64,000 nt of DNA. Source: Jackrogersella multiformis (taxonomy: Eukaryota > Ascomycota > Sordariomycetes > Xylariales > Hypoxylaceae). Below are positions 22,835 to 34,105 of the stretch, one piece after another. Positions within the stretch are counted from its first letter, which is position 1, and each line of letters begins with the position of its first letter. The DNA lies in contig CADCXD010000004.1 in NCBI GenBank assembly GCA_902806575.1, positions 682,001 to 746,000 on the forward strand. The letters run 5' to 3'. Below the pieces are notes generated by a model, which made no database searches, was not told where the DNA came from, and was given only the letters and a program-made list of their open reading frames with translations. A program made the translations under genes and the position numbers.

Positions 22835-24115
22835 CGGATCCTAGGGTCTGTCCTCCTATCTCTGGATGGCAGCATGAACGTGCGGGACGGTGCTCGCGAC
22901 GTTCCAGTCACGGTCGAGGCAATTGTTGGAGTCGAGGGTGATAATCGTCGCGGGTGGTGGCGCATCGAATTTCCCAATCATTAGCTTGCTGTCCTTGCCT
23001 ATCGATATTGATATCTATCCGCGATCGAGGCCGAAGTAGGTATAGTATAGTACGTAGGTAGTATTGTACGTATGATAGTATTGTATGTAGATAGTATAGG
23101 TACGTAATATTAATGAGAATAGAGTAATGAAGAGGGGACAGGAAGAAATAGAAATAGAAATATATATATATAATGTAGGATTGATCGATTAACCTTTTAA
23201 GCTATAATGATCGCGTATCTGTGTAGCTAATTTTATTATCTTCTCGATTTCCGACCTTGGCTTCCGAGTCTATATTCAAGTATTTACCTAGGTACCCTAG
23301 GTAGGTAGGTGTTCAGGTTCAGGTTCAGGTTCAGGTTCAGGTATTTGAAGCTTTCTAAATTAAAATAAGATTTTACTCCAGGTTTCTTAAATTTCATATG
23401 TGTACCTACCTAGGTAGGTAGGCACCTACCCAAAGTATAAAAACCTATTGCAAAAGCTTGGCTTACCTAGCAGCTGCCTAGTGAAGGTACTAGCACTGGC
23501 TACATAGGTAGGTAATAAAGTCCTATTAGTTCGCTGGTTCGTCGTTTCTCGAGTTGGGATCAACTCTAAATCGCTGAATCTTAGCCCACGGACAAATCAA
23601 AATAAACCTTGTGTTTTCTTCAATTCGAGAGTCTTCGTCCATAGCTATCTAGGTACCTAAGTATCTATAGGTATCTCCGCCGCAGCTTATCTTAAGAGGA
23701 TCCTCCCCCAAAATCGATTCGAATCTGTCGACTCTCAGGGGAAAAGTTGCAGTACCTAAGTACCTCGAGCTAATCAGGATCTAAGTTACGCTTTTCTGCC
23801 GATCCACCGTCCCCGCCTTACTAGCCCTGAGCTTGGCGGTGCTAACCTCGTAGGAAGTTACCTCGGACATTTCGAACTCGGTACGAATTACCTCTTACAT
23901 TAGGTAGGTACCTACTCAAGCTCACGTGACTCGAATGATATTTCCGTATCGGGGTGTAGACATAAGTGCCTACCCAGTTACATATATTGAATAAATGTAG
24001 CAAAGTAAAAAATGCATAACGATATTCCGATGAGCAAATGAACGAACCGAATCCGCCGCCGTAGAAGAAGAAGAAGACGGGAGAGTAGAGAAGCAAGAAC
24101 CCTTAAATCACCGCG
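22835..24115. other. Intergenic between divergent lcb3 and oar1
   Basis: The shared upstream region of two divergent genes. It contains a TATA-microsatellite near 23160-23172, several TACCTAGGTA-type palindromes (23286-23310, 23405-23425, 23651) and a (GTTCAG)5 array at 23311-23340. Confidence 0.65.
23311..23340. repeat. (GTTCAG)5 tandem repeat
   Basis: Five perfect hexamer copies directly abut a CCTAGGTAGGTAGG palindromic element. It is not telomeric, as it differs from TTAGGG. Confidence 0.95.
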
Positions 24116-25195
24116 ATGCAGTCCCTAGCCGGCAAACGGTGCATCATCTCGGGCGGCAGCCGAGGCATCGGGCTAGCCATAGCCCGGCTGTTCGCCGCCG
24201 AGGGAGCAGGGTGCACGCTCGTCGGGCGGGACCAGGACAGCCTCGACAGCGCCGTCGGATCCCTACAGCGGAAGCATCACTTGCAGGTGCACGCTGCGGC
24301 CCAGTTCGACGTCTCGCAAATAAACGGCTGGGCCAAGTTGAAGTCTACCATGAAAAAGGTACGTGTGGTCCCGAGGCTTGCCGCGTAGATATACGATGAT
24401 GTTGGGCGCCACGCATATCAGAAGCTCGCTGCGTCTCTTGGCCTGTTGCTGACATTGTACGATGTTTAGGAAAGATGTGACATTCTCGTCAATGCGGCGG
24501 GTGTTTCGCAGAATTCCTATCTATTCAAAGCCGAACCCCAGGACATAGATAAAATCGTCGCCATCAATCTCATGGGTACTATATGGGGTTGCACATACTT
24601 CATACCCATGATGATGAAGCAAAGAAGCGGTGCGCCAATAACCTGCACATGACTTCTTCATAGAGTCACTAGTTTTAACACCGAGTTCTAGGATGTATCA
24701 TCAATGTATCCAGCCTACTAGCTACTCACGGGGGACGGGGGGCAAGCGTCTACGCGGCATCTAAAGCTGGCGTCGTTGGTATACAATCAAACATGTCTTC
24801 AGCTCGCGAGCTAACTAGCTAAACCTTCTATTCTAGGTCTAACGCGATCTTTGGCATGGGAGGTGGGAAGATTTGGCATCCGTGCCAATGTCCTCCTGCC
24901 CGGATATATCCAGACCGATATGACGAAAGGTGACCTCTTACCCTTCCTAGTCTTTTTATTTTCCCAGTCCTCTCGGAACCACACTCCCAGTCGGATACCC
25001 CCCTACAAAGTACACGATTACTAATATACAAAACTCGCCATAGGCATGGATGCGAAGGGCGAGCTTTCTGCGTTGATCCCCATGGGACGCCTAGGGTTGG
25101 TCCAGGAGGTTGCGGAAGCGGCATTATTCCTAGCCAAGAACTCCTATGCTCACAACTGCGTGCTCAACATCGATGGAGGGTTGAGCGCGACGTAA
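24116..25195 (+). CDS. oar1: 3-oxoacyl-[acyl-carrier-protein] reductase, mitochondrial FAS II type (SDR)
   Basis: Five exons (24116-24358, 24470-24629, 24692-24778, 24837-24929, 25044-25195) join in phase to give 244 aa, the normal FabG length. Motifs run in order: CIISGGSRGIGLAIARLFA (cofactor loop), DILVNAAGVSQNS, INVSSLLATHGG with the catalytic Ser, VYAASKAGVVG with Tyr and Lys, and LLPGYIQTDMTKG. The C-terminus NCVLNIDGGLSAT is typical. It reduces 3-oxoacyl-ACP with NADPH in mitochondrial fatty acid synthesis, the pathway that supplies lipoate. No long transit peptide is apparent, so import would depend on internal signals (inference). Its stop codon lies only 37 bp from the convergent uba2 stop. 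Confidence 0.93.
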
Positions 25196-25232
25196 GACGC
25201 ATGTAAATAATCTGGCCCGAGGCGGCGGACAC

Positions 25233-27628
25233 TCAGTCGTCGAGAATCTCGATGGCTCCAGTACCAATGTCATCATCATCAATGACGACCACATCATCGT
25301 CGTTCTTGGCCTTTTTGGCTGATGATGGTGCGCTGTCATCCGCCCTGAGACGTTTCTTGGAGTCCTTGACAGGCGTTTCTCCGCCAGCAGCGCGCTTACC
25401 GTTGGTCTGGCCAACCCCGTTGCTCTCTACAGGAAGAGCCTTCTTCGGCTTACGAGGGATGGTCGGTACCTGATCGGCCTGAAGACCCTTTATAGGCTTG
25501 CCGATGAGGTCACTGCGAAGATGGGTCAGCAATTAGCATGACAAAAGCGGCACTACGACCTACGCTTCTTGAATATTGATGACGACGTTTATGAAGGGGT
25601 CCTCGTCATCCTCGTCAACAATCGTGACGAAGTTATTCTGCTTAATGCCTATAGATCGTTAGAGGAAATTTTAAGAGAATTACGAGTAATGAGCACGGAC
25701 CAAGTTCGCTGAGGTTCTTTTCAAGATTATCCGTCTCGTCGGGGTCGTAAAGTAAACCGGCATGGCTATTAATAGCAAATTCTTTCTCGCCATAGCCAAG
25801 TTGCAACTTAACAATGTCTTCCACTAGGTCATTAAGTGTTGCTCTTGATAGATCGACTTGGACGGTAGTATTGTAGGCACTACAAACTGGACAGTCCGGA
25901 TTTGGTGGTCGAGGGCGATCCGTTCCCAGCAATCTCTGGGGTGCAAACGGTGTCAAGAAGACCTGAGACGTTAGTTAACGTGCAGAAATCTAACCCTTTC
26001 CTTTTTTTTCGCCACTTACCTCCCGTGCTTTGTCATATTCCCCTCGGAGAACTTTAAAGGATTGGAGAACGCAAAGACCAGCAACGATCGCGTTAGTAGT
26101 CGCAATAGCGGGGATGATGTTACCAGCCATCTGTTTGATATCGAAGCGAGACTTGGCTTCAATTCCGAAGATGTGTGATCGAATATTCGCACTTGCGGCG
26201 ACGAAGTCAAGCGTATCCTCGTCATCTTTGTCGAATGTGATAATAGGCTTTGGTGAATCCTCGGTGTGCGCCGCCAGTAGCTTCGACATTCGCTTGCTTA
26301 AGCGATCAAGACTATCGTTGAAGACCACTAGGTTCTCCTCCAAGGTCCAAATGCGCTGTCCATCTCTGAGGACCTTGTCCTTGGATGCGATGGCCTCGGA
26401 AGCTTGACCCACCAACGTTTTGTATTCGACGGGCTTAGGCGGCTCTCTTGACTTCCACATATCCTTCATAGATAATAGACGGGTGATGTCCGCATCGAAG
26501 ACCTTGTCAAACAACATCTGCGTGAAATGTTCCGTGCCGATCGACTCTCTGATCTTCCTTAGTGCTTCTGCCTCCTTTCTAAGCTCCGCAATTTCCATTA
26601 CGTTCTCGTCGTTCTCGGTGAGATCGAGGGTCGCTTGATCCTCGCTCGTACCGAAGATTTCGTTAAGAAGGTAGCTCTTGCTCCAGACTATGCAGTGGAT
26701 AGGTTGACTTGGCGTACTTCGAATCGTGCACACGGGAAAAGACTTAGGCGCCTCCTTGGTGGTGCAATCATAACAGGCTGTAACGCCCTTCTTGATAACT
26801 TGAACTTGTCCATTGAATCCCGTGGTACCGCTCTCGATCAGAGGGACGTCGGCGGCTAAGCACATCCGATTCACATGGCGTCGCGCCTCGAGGTTGTCCA
26901 ACGCATTAAATACTAACTTGAAGCTTCTGAACCACCCGACATGAAACTGCGTGTCCTTGATGTTGCCGTGATGCGCGACAATATTGACATGAGGGTTGAA
27001 TGCTCCCGCGATCTCCTTCGCCACCTGTTCGCAGTATCAGTATGCTTTTTCAAATATAGCGTCGTGTAATATTCGGTTTGTTCGTACCAAGGCTTTCGAT
27101 TTCCCGATGTGCTCTTGTCGGAAGAGGAACTGGCGGTTTAGATTGCTCAAGTCGATCGTGTCGAGGTCGACTATGTGGACTTCGCCGAAACCAGTTTTGA
27201 CGAGGTCTTTCAGCAGTTCGCAACCAATACCTCCCGCACCAACCATGAGGACCTTAGCCTGTGTGATATGTGTTAGCTGTGCAAAATTGAGCTCGAGAGC
27301 TAGAAGTAATTCCATCTTGTAGAGGTATAGGAGATTTCGAGACGACGTAGAAGGAGTGGTAGCGTATGTGGTGGTTTGGAAACTGGGTGAGGCGTTCTCG
27401 CGCAAATGTGCTGAGGCAGCAGTGAAAATTCACAGGCAGGCAGTTACCGCATAGGATCGTCATTTCGCGATGCGCACAGCTGCAGGGGGACGGGGAATGT
27501 AGGGCGCAAACATGATCGTTCTATGCATGGTGAGTACCTAATGCAAATTGGCGACTTACCTCCTTGACATTCGCGTTCAGCGACGGGCCGAGCGATCGGC
27601 CATTGAAGGTATCTCGAGTTACCACCAT
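25233..27628 (-). CDS. uba2: SUMO-activating enzyme E1 catalytic subunit Uba2
   Basis: Six minus-strand exons: 27628-27560, 27258-27088, 27024-26020, 25962-25701, 25648-25564 and 25512-25233. Donors and acceptors are canonical and the total gives 623 aa. The adenylation domain has VLMVGAGGIGCELLKDLV and IDLSNLNRQFLFRQEHIGKS. The zinc-binding pairs are CYDC (about 164/167) and CPVC (about 439/442). The catalytic Cys is in SFPVCTIRSTPSQPIHCIVW at about residue 179. A ubiquitin-fold domain (SRATLNDLVEDIVKLQLGYG) precedes an acidic/basic nuclear-targeting tail (KKRLRADD, KKAKNDDD, DDDD). With Aos1 it activates SUMO and passes it to Ubc9. The first exon encodes only 23 residues (MVVTRDTFNGRSLGPSLNAN...) and is separated by a 301-nt intron. 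Confidence 0.96.
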
Positions 27629-28511
27629 AGTGAACAGCTAGCTACCCGAGTCACTGTCTGGGGTGATATCTTCGTCGATACATATGATGTAATAGGTAGT
27701 AAAAATGTGGTGTATGAAATAGGAAGTTTAAACTAGCGCTAGGTTTAAGGTGGAAGATGGTGGAAGGTGTACGGATCTACAAAGAAAAACAAAGAGTTGA
27801 AGTGGAAGTTGACGAGAAGCGAGAAGATGGATTACAACATTAAGAAGGCGCTTGCCAGCCTTGGGGAATGCTCGAGCAGTACCTGGTAGCTCAATTGGGA
27901 GCTGGGAGCTGGAGTGACGGTTCCTCCTGCCTTTGCTAGTGGTTAGTGTTTAGTGGTTATTGGTAATTACCTAGATCGCACGTCGGGGCACTGCCTAGGA
28001 GGTAGGTAGCGGGTAACGTTTAAGCCTTAAGGATACCTAGGTACCTAGTAGTTGTTACTTTGTAAAGCGCTGGAACTTACTCTCCAATTACCTAGGTACC
28101 TAGGTAGCTGAATAAATATTGTCTCCACTAATTCCCTAAGTTAGGCTATAAGCAGTACATCATTGGGTGGCCTGTGCTCTAAATGCCGAGAACTCTTCTT
28201 TAGTTTACCTATGAAGAACGGTGGATAATTATTTGAACACTGGATAATTCTTTAAAGCTGTGACAAGCCGATGTCAATATCAAGCTGAGATCACCCTATC
28301 ATTTGATAGAATACCCGAATACCACCTTCAAAATTTCATTAAATAATTCCTTCATACATCATTATCTCAGCTTCGTGGACATCTTGAAGTTGGGCCTCAA
28401 TTTCACAACTCCTTCTCGTTCCCCACAATGTCTAAGACATTGGCTTGAGAACTACCGACTACTGATATTTTTTCTATTTAGACCTAGACTCGTCGAGTAG
28501 AGTTTACTATC
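27629..28511. other. Intergenic between divergent uba2 and qng1
   Basis: No gene seen. TACCTAGGTA-type palindromes occur at about 28036-28048 and 28090-28105. Confidence 0.65.
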
Positions 28512-29873
28512 ATGTCTGATGATGAAGCAGATCCAGAGCTCCTTGCTCTACTAAGGCAGCATTTTCAGGGGAAGCTGAATATAGATGAAGAGCCCGAGAC
28601 AGGTGTCTTAGAGGGCGCCGAATACGTTTATGACAACTCCATCGATGTGGCCGTGAACATGAGGGCAACGAAAAATGCGGCAGTCTTGATTCACGAGCAG
28701 ATGAAGCAGAAGGAGTTCTCCACCGCGAGTTGGTCGGAGCATGAACTGCACCCCAAGACCAAAGATGAATCCACCGTTGCCTTCATCTTTACCATGGACC
28801 TGCTCAACTTCTCATTCTGGTCCTCGCTGCCGGAAGATGAGCGTTTTGCTATCTCCTACCGAGACAAGACCTGGACCGGATATTGGAGCCTGGTTGCTTC
28901 GTTGCAGAGAGCGTTGGATGAAGGTGGGTGGTAATTTCCAGCAACAGACACTTGACTGACTCAATATTTTGGTTTCGTATTTTTATTTATCCTTGATTTT
29001 TCAGTGCCTCGTCTCCTTCAAGGCGGGCATAATTAATTTCTATCTCAAGATATCCCCATCACCGATCCGCACTATTGGCAGAACGAGGAGGAATGCAACA
29101 TTGAGTCCCTGAGGCACGTGTTCAGATCGTGTACTGATGAGGAGATACCCCTGCTGGAGGCACGGCTTTCTTGTCTGAGGGAGGCAGGACAGGTTCTATA
29201 CGAAGTAGGTTAACCCAAATAGCATCGCAAAATGGAGATAACGCATCGCCAACGCGCTTCGGCTCCTCGCAGAAATACAGCTGCAGCTTCACGAAATGCA
29301 TAGAAGCTGCCAACAAATCCGCCGCGGGGCTTGTAAACCTGCTCGCGCGCGACTTCGATTGCTTCAGAGACGAGTTCCGGTTTGAAGGCCGGCGCAAGCC
29401 GATCCGCTTCCTCAAGCGCGCCCAGATCCTAGTGGCAGACACCTGGGCCTGCTTCAACGGCGAGGGTTACGGAGAGTTCCGAGACATCGACAAGATCACT
29501 ATGTTTGCCGACTACCGCGTCCCGCAGATACTAGCGACGTTGGGCTGCATAGGATACAGCCCGCCGTTGCAGGCGATAGTGACGAGGGGGGCCATTCTGG
29601 AAAGCGGAACCAGTTATGAATTGCAGCTCAGAGGTTAGTGTCGATGCTCCGGCTCCAATGTAGTGAGCTTCCATCCTCGGTCGATACTGAAACAACGCAG
29701 CTTGCAGTATCTGGTGCGTGGAACTACTCAGGCGCGAGATCAAACGCGAATATCCAGAGTCGAAGATTAATGCCATCCTGATCGACTTTTTTCTGTACGA
29801 CACGATGAAGCAACTAGAGGCACAAGGAAAAGAGACCATACCACACCACCGGACGAGGAGTATCTGGTATTAG
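28512..29873 (+). CDS. qng1: Queuosine 5'-phosphate N-glycosylase/hydrolase (Q salvage protein, DUF2419)
   Basis: Four exons (28512-28923, 29050-29204, 29273-29633, 29701-29873) give 366 aa in frame. Conserved family segments are visible: NMRATKNAAVLIHEQM near the N-terminus, FIFTMDLLNFSFWSSLPEDE, GYWSLVASLQRALDEG, then CSFTKCIEAANKSAAGLVNL, KRAQILVADTWACFNGEGYG, ITMFADYRVPQIL and the C-terminal CSIWCVELLRREI. The Asp/Asn-rich DLLNFSFW and ADYRVPQ regions form the nucleotide pocket in this family. The enzyme releases queuine from queuosine nucleotides, letting eukaryotes reuse the micronutrient for tRNA wobble modification. Three introns are 126, 68 and 67 nt. It converges on the POLD4 gene. 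Confidence 0.95.
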
Positions 29874-30147
29874 GCCATTTGGATAGACGGATCGCAAGAG
29901 TGGTCTGTTTGCACATATGTAATCGTAGTAGTATTGGTCAGCTTCTAGCAGAAATGGCGATTGAAACCACGTAGTGTTCTTAGCCAAATGTGTAATAAGC
30001 CTTGGAAAATCCAGTAAAGCAAGTATCAGGAGTCCCCAACGCCAGCGCAAAAGCATTATGAACATCACAAAGGATACGACCCCGCCGTATTCCCATCCAT
30101 CGTAGACTTATCCATCGGACGTATACCCCCCATACAGCTTTATCACC

Positions 30148-30808
30148 TCATACAGAACCGACAGCAGTCGAGTTGAGAATATCATCCATATGCGCCTTTT
30201 CAAAGCCTCTGGTGTCCTTAGCCTCTTCCTTCTGAAGCACCGCGAGGACCTCCAGAGGCGGATTCAGGCCCAGCTTTTCGGCCCGCTTCCAACGGTTCAT
30301 GCGGCTAACCCCGACACAAGGCTGTGGGTTCTGCCGTTAAATACTGCAACGAATCTAGAAAGGGGGAAAACACATCGCTACTTACACCGTACTGTGAGCT
30401 GACATCCCAATATCGCAAAACCTTCTCCGCCAGAGTCAGACGCTCCTGGTGGACCCTCTTGGTGATGCGCTCGCTCTCCAGTTTTCGCCAGTACTTTTGG
30501 ATCTGAGGATTGGTGATCTTCTCAGCGCGCAACTTCAACCCCGATTCCTCGGGCTCGGGCTCGGGCTTGGGCGCCGGTTCCAGCTGGTGGATCTGGGGTT
30601 CGTCTCCAACTTCGATCTTGATCGATTCCCCTTCGGAATTTGGCTCCTCCAACTGCGCGGAGGAAACATGCTTCGCCAATGGACTCTGTTTCGCCGGCTT
30701 GGAGTCCAGGTCCTTGGTCGACTTTGGTACGGTCTTGGTGATCCGATGGTTGAAGGACAGTGTGGACTGTCTTCCGGTGGTACGGCTCGAGCGTCTGGTA
30801 GTAGGCAT
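30148..30808 (-). CDS. cdm1: DNA polymerase delta small subunit (POLD4 / Cdm1)
   Basis: Two minus-strand exons, 30808-30386 and 30321-30148, are joined by a 64-nt intron in phase 0; the product is 198 aa. The N-terminus MPTTRRSSRTTGRQSTLSFN includes a PIP-box-like QSTLSFN (QxxLxxF-like; PCNA binding is inferred). A disordered, acidic and Pro-rich middle follows. The C-terminal family core is EKVLRYWDVSSQYGPCVGV then RMNRWKRAEKLGLNPPLEVL, exactly the diagnostic POLD4 segment. It stabilises the replicative polymerase delta holoenzyme. It lies tail to tail with qng1, with 274 bp between the stops. Confidence 0.93.
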
Positions 30809-31427
30809 TGCGGCGGGTCGTAGGTAAATTATATTACCTAAAAGTACTTCACCTTCACTGTGAGAACTAGAATTGATAAGGGTGCCTTGTGCGACGAGAA
30901 TAAATTATAACAGATAAAAGTTGAAGTGGGTGCTAGAGAATTGCGGGTCTGAAATGAAGTCAATGGTATGAATGACGTGAGAGATTCGTGGGGGATCGGT
31001 GGGGATTCTCCGAAGTGGCTTCCTGAAATTAGCGGGGCAACACGAAAGGCGAGCGCAGTCACGTGATAGGGTGGACCATTTAATACACGATAAGCCCCCC
31101 TATTTTACCTACCCCTTACTAATAAGCGCTCCAAAATCACGGTGTTTTCTCAACATCCCTATGAAAATTCGTAATAGATGTATCAGAACGCAGCGAATTC
31201 ATATTGAGTTTTGAAATGGTTCTTGAGTCCTAGGTTGGTAGCTAGTTACCTATCTGCTTGAGAACTTTCTTGAAATCAATTGCAATATCATTCCGCCGTT
31301 TGCAAGATGCGGCTCTCGAAGAACGGTTATTGTTCAGGAAAATCATCGCAGCTCTCCGAACGCGCCCGCCTCCCATCCCCCTTCATCTCCGTTCGTTTCC
31401 CTTCATCCCCTCACATCCTTGCCTTCA

Positions 31428-31812
31428 CTAGTTGCGGCGAGTCTCTCCTACGCGCTCTCCGGTGACTATAACGCTAGTTGTTAGTCATTGCAACCGATTT
31501 ATGAATACCTGAGTAGTACTTACGTGTCGCTAACTCCGCTTCGTAGGCGTCAGCCAGCGTCTCTAAATCGGCACGTATGGCCATATCTAGTAGTAATAGA
31601 CAAAGTGCCATAGGCTGCGCGTCAATCTCCGCCGCCGTCTCCACGAGCAGCGGGTCTGTTAGATTTTATCAGCATACCATCAAGCTTTGAAAGTGGACGT
31701 CAGACTTACCGTGGGCCACTAGGATTCGATATGCGTAGACGCTTGGAGTGTGGACAAATAGCCACAGTCGGCGGCCACGCACGGACATGTTGCTGCCGTT
31801 TGTTGCCGACAT
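31428..31812 (-). CDS. Small three-exon protein of unknown function (90 aa)
   Basis: Exons at 31812-31710, 31655-31524 and 31465-31428 have perfect GTAAGT donors in both introns (54 and 58 nt), acceptors AACAG and TATAG, and a CTAAC branch in the second. Phases close to a single frame with a stop at 31428-31430. The protein starts MSATNGSNMSVRGRRLWLFV and has YAYRILVAHDPLLVETAAEI and LCLLLLDMAIRADLETLADA, which look like two amphipathic helices. No family is recognised. An internal Met at residue 9 is an alternative start. Three independent splice signals in phase argue for a real gene. Confidence 0.6.
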
Positions 31813-32020
31813 CGTTAATGTAGGCGTGGGTTAAGTTGGTTGTATGAGTGTCTACCTCTTAGGTAGCGTAGGTTACTGAAGTGTGTAATGGTAAGATTCA
31901 GTGGCCGGGTTGAGATGGGGTAGTTGGAATAGTATGAGATGATGGAGCAGATTGTGGTGATGGGGGAGGCGTAAGATATTTCCAAAGAGGAACCTCTGCC
32001 TGTTAAATAAGGGGAGGAGA

Positions 32021-32038
32021 CCCGCGTATATACGCGGG
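32021..32038. repeat. Perfect 18-bp palindrome CCCGCGTATATACGCGGG
   Basis: The 18 bases equal their own reverse complement. It overlaps the left arm of a larger inverted repeat. Confidence 0.95.
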
Positions 32039-32096
32039 CTCCCGCCTGTTCTGAAAAAGGGGGGGACCCGCGAGCCTAAAATAGGCGGGAGCCCGC
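32034..32096. repeat. 13-bp inverted repeat with 37-nt spacer
   Basis: GCGGGCTCCCGCC at 32034-32046 is the exact reverse complement of GGCGGGAGCCCGC at 32084-32096. A third related word, GCGGCTCCCGCC, lies near 32231. This could be a foldback or MITE-like remnant, or a structured non-coding element. Confidence 0.9.
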
Positions 32097-33442
32097 TTGT
32101 TAATAGAGTTCTTCCCTACCTAGGTAGGTATTTCGAAGGCAGTTACTCGCGTGTCCTTGCCAGAAATGGGGAGCCTTACACGTCCCCAAGACGTTTCGAA
32201 ATGTAGGTTCTTACCCGTTCGATAGGAAAAGCGGCTCCCGCCTATTTCGAAAGGCATACTTGCTTGCTTAAGGAAAGAAGACGAAGACATGTTAAAAGTG
32301 AAACACCCGTTTAAGAGCAGCACTCTCGCCTCTTTCGACTAAGCCTCTTGCCATTTTTTTACGCGGAGTTTCCCTCCTATCTTACAGATGAATATTCCCG
32401 CTTAGTTAAGAAAGGCATGCTTGCCCGTTTCAAAAATTGGATGTTCGACTTTTTTTCGAAAGGAATGCTTGCCCGTTTAAGGGAAGAACTCACTTATATC
32501 TTAACAAAAGAGAAGAAACGCCGTTTATAGAAAACGGCCCTAGTTTTGCTGGGGCCTAGCCTGTTAATTAGACGGGCACTCCTCTGTTTAAAGAAGATGC
32601 ACTTATTTAAGAAGATCCGTTAACGAGATAAATCATTTCTACCTACTCAAGAGGCGTCATATTACATTCTGTTATTTTCCTATAACAAAAACTCCGCCGT
32701 TAAAGTTATAACTATCAATCCTTAAAGTCGGTTATCTTATCGAAAGACGGGAGTAAAAGAAGAACTTGGCGAAATGAGTAAGACAGTTAAGGTAGACAGT
32801 GGACGGCACGTAAGCTAAGCATTAACGGCGTTATTTAAGGGGTAAGCAGAAAAGGAAAACGGCTTCGACAATAACAACAGGCGAAAAAAGACGGCGCTAG
32901 ATAGTAAAGCAGTGATAAGCGAATGTATTATGTCGAATAATAAATCAACAACTAAAAATGAAAAAACGGCGAGGCGTAAATAAGAAGACGGCGCCAAACA
33001 AGACTGTAATGACAAAGGGAAGATAACGACGAACATTAAATCGAGGAGAAACAAGACGACGGCGGTGATGGGAAGTAAGACGGCAACGTTAAGCAAGGGG
33101 ATAATAATAATATCAAAGGCAACACTTAATATCATTACCCTTACTGCCGTACATAAATGGTGTTGTTTTCTTTTAAAGGTACACGATAAACAAATATTTA
33201 ACATCACGTCAACACATTTCATTACCACTGCGGGCCTTTTTTCAAAACGATTAAAAAATCAGCAAGATAAAGACGACGGCGTCTGTTTATTTTCACCTAA
33301 CTAGAAACTAAGACCAAGCCTCCCCGCCCTATATCTGGCGTCTCATCGCAATGCCCTTTCCCCTTCCCCTTCCCCTTTTCCCCTATTCCTTCCTGGCAAA
33401 TTTGCACTATAGCACCTCATAAGTTTCGTTCCTTGTTGCTCG

Positions 33443-34105
33443 TTACTCCTTATCCCCGCCTTTCTTACTGTCCGGTACTTCTTCCTCGACTTTCTCGTCT
33501 TCCCCCTTGGCTTTCTTTGCGGCTTCCTCCTCGGCTCTCTTTGCGGCTTCCTCGGCTTTCTTTACAGCCTCCTTGCTCTCCCTTTCAGCCTTGGCCTTAG
33601 CCTCAGCCTTAGCTTTAGCCGCCTCTCGATATTCCGCGGCCTTCTTCTCGGCAGCTTGGAACTTCTCCATCTCTAAGATGGGCTTAGTTAGCTACCCAGG
33701 ACACACGTAACATGATTTCCAGCTTATCACTGGCAACTGGTATGGAAGTACTCACCCGCCTGGAGATCCTGCTGGCAAACATCCGCTGTCTTACCCACCA
33801 TGATTGCTAGCACGTCGATAGGTCGTATGTTGAGTCTCCCCGCTAGGCTGTGCGTGATATGATCTAGAGGGAACATATCAGTTAGCTGTACGTTTAACAT
33901 GGCCTCATGGGAGCTGATACGTACGATCCACAATGAACTCGTAGAGTCCCTTAGCCGAAGTATCCTCCTGGTATTGCTCGTAAAGCTGATCGAATTCAAT
34001 CGGGGAGATGCGGTATCTGCCGGACATGGTTGAAAGGTGCTCTCTGGTGGCGTCTATGATAGTTCGGACACGGCGTCTGGCCGACATTGTGCTAGAAGGA
34101 ACCAA
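33443..34105 (-). CDS. Conserved-looking protein with Ala/Lys/Glu coiled-coil tail, function unknown
   Basis: Three minus-strand exons, 34105-33925, 33863-33756 and 33672-33443, join in phase to 172 aa. Introns carry GTACGT and GTGAGT donors and CTAAC branch sites. The globular part reads RYRISPIEFDQLYEQYQED, AKGLYEFIVDHHITHSLAG and NIRPIDVLAIMVGKTADVC. Residues ~105-172 form a long Ala-Lys-Glu-rich coiled coil (KAAEYREAAKAKAEAKAKAE). Alternative starts are at residues 7 (34087) and 27 (34027, MSGRYRISPI). I do not recognise a named family. The intron phases and contrast in composition between head and tail support a true gene. Confidence 0.7.

Larger units (their letters stand above)
31813..33442. 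other. Gene-free block with palindromes and unusual composition
   Basis: It starts with the upstream region of the small gene at 31812. From about 31.98 kb it contains GC-rich palindromes and the recurring words CGAAAGG-ATGCTTGCCCGTTT. From about 32.65 to 33.30 kb it is A/G-rich on the plus strand, with repeated ACGGCG words. The minus-strand frame at 32815-33228 codes only a low-complexity hydrophobic string and is not accepted as a gene. Confidence 0.6.

Noticed and set aside
32815..33228. 137-codon minus-strand hydrophobic frame
   Set aside because: Encoded by the purine-biased repeat block; repeated Leu/Val/Ile/Phe content reflects composition, not a membrane protein family.
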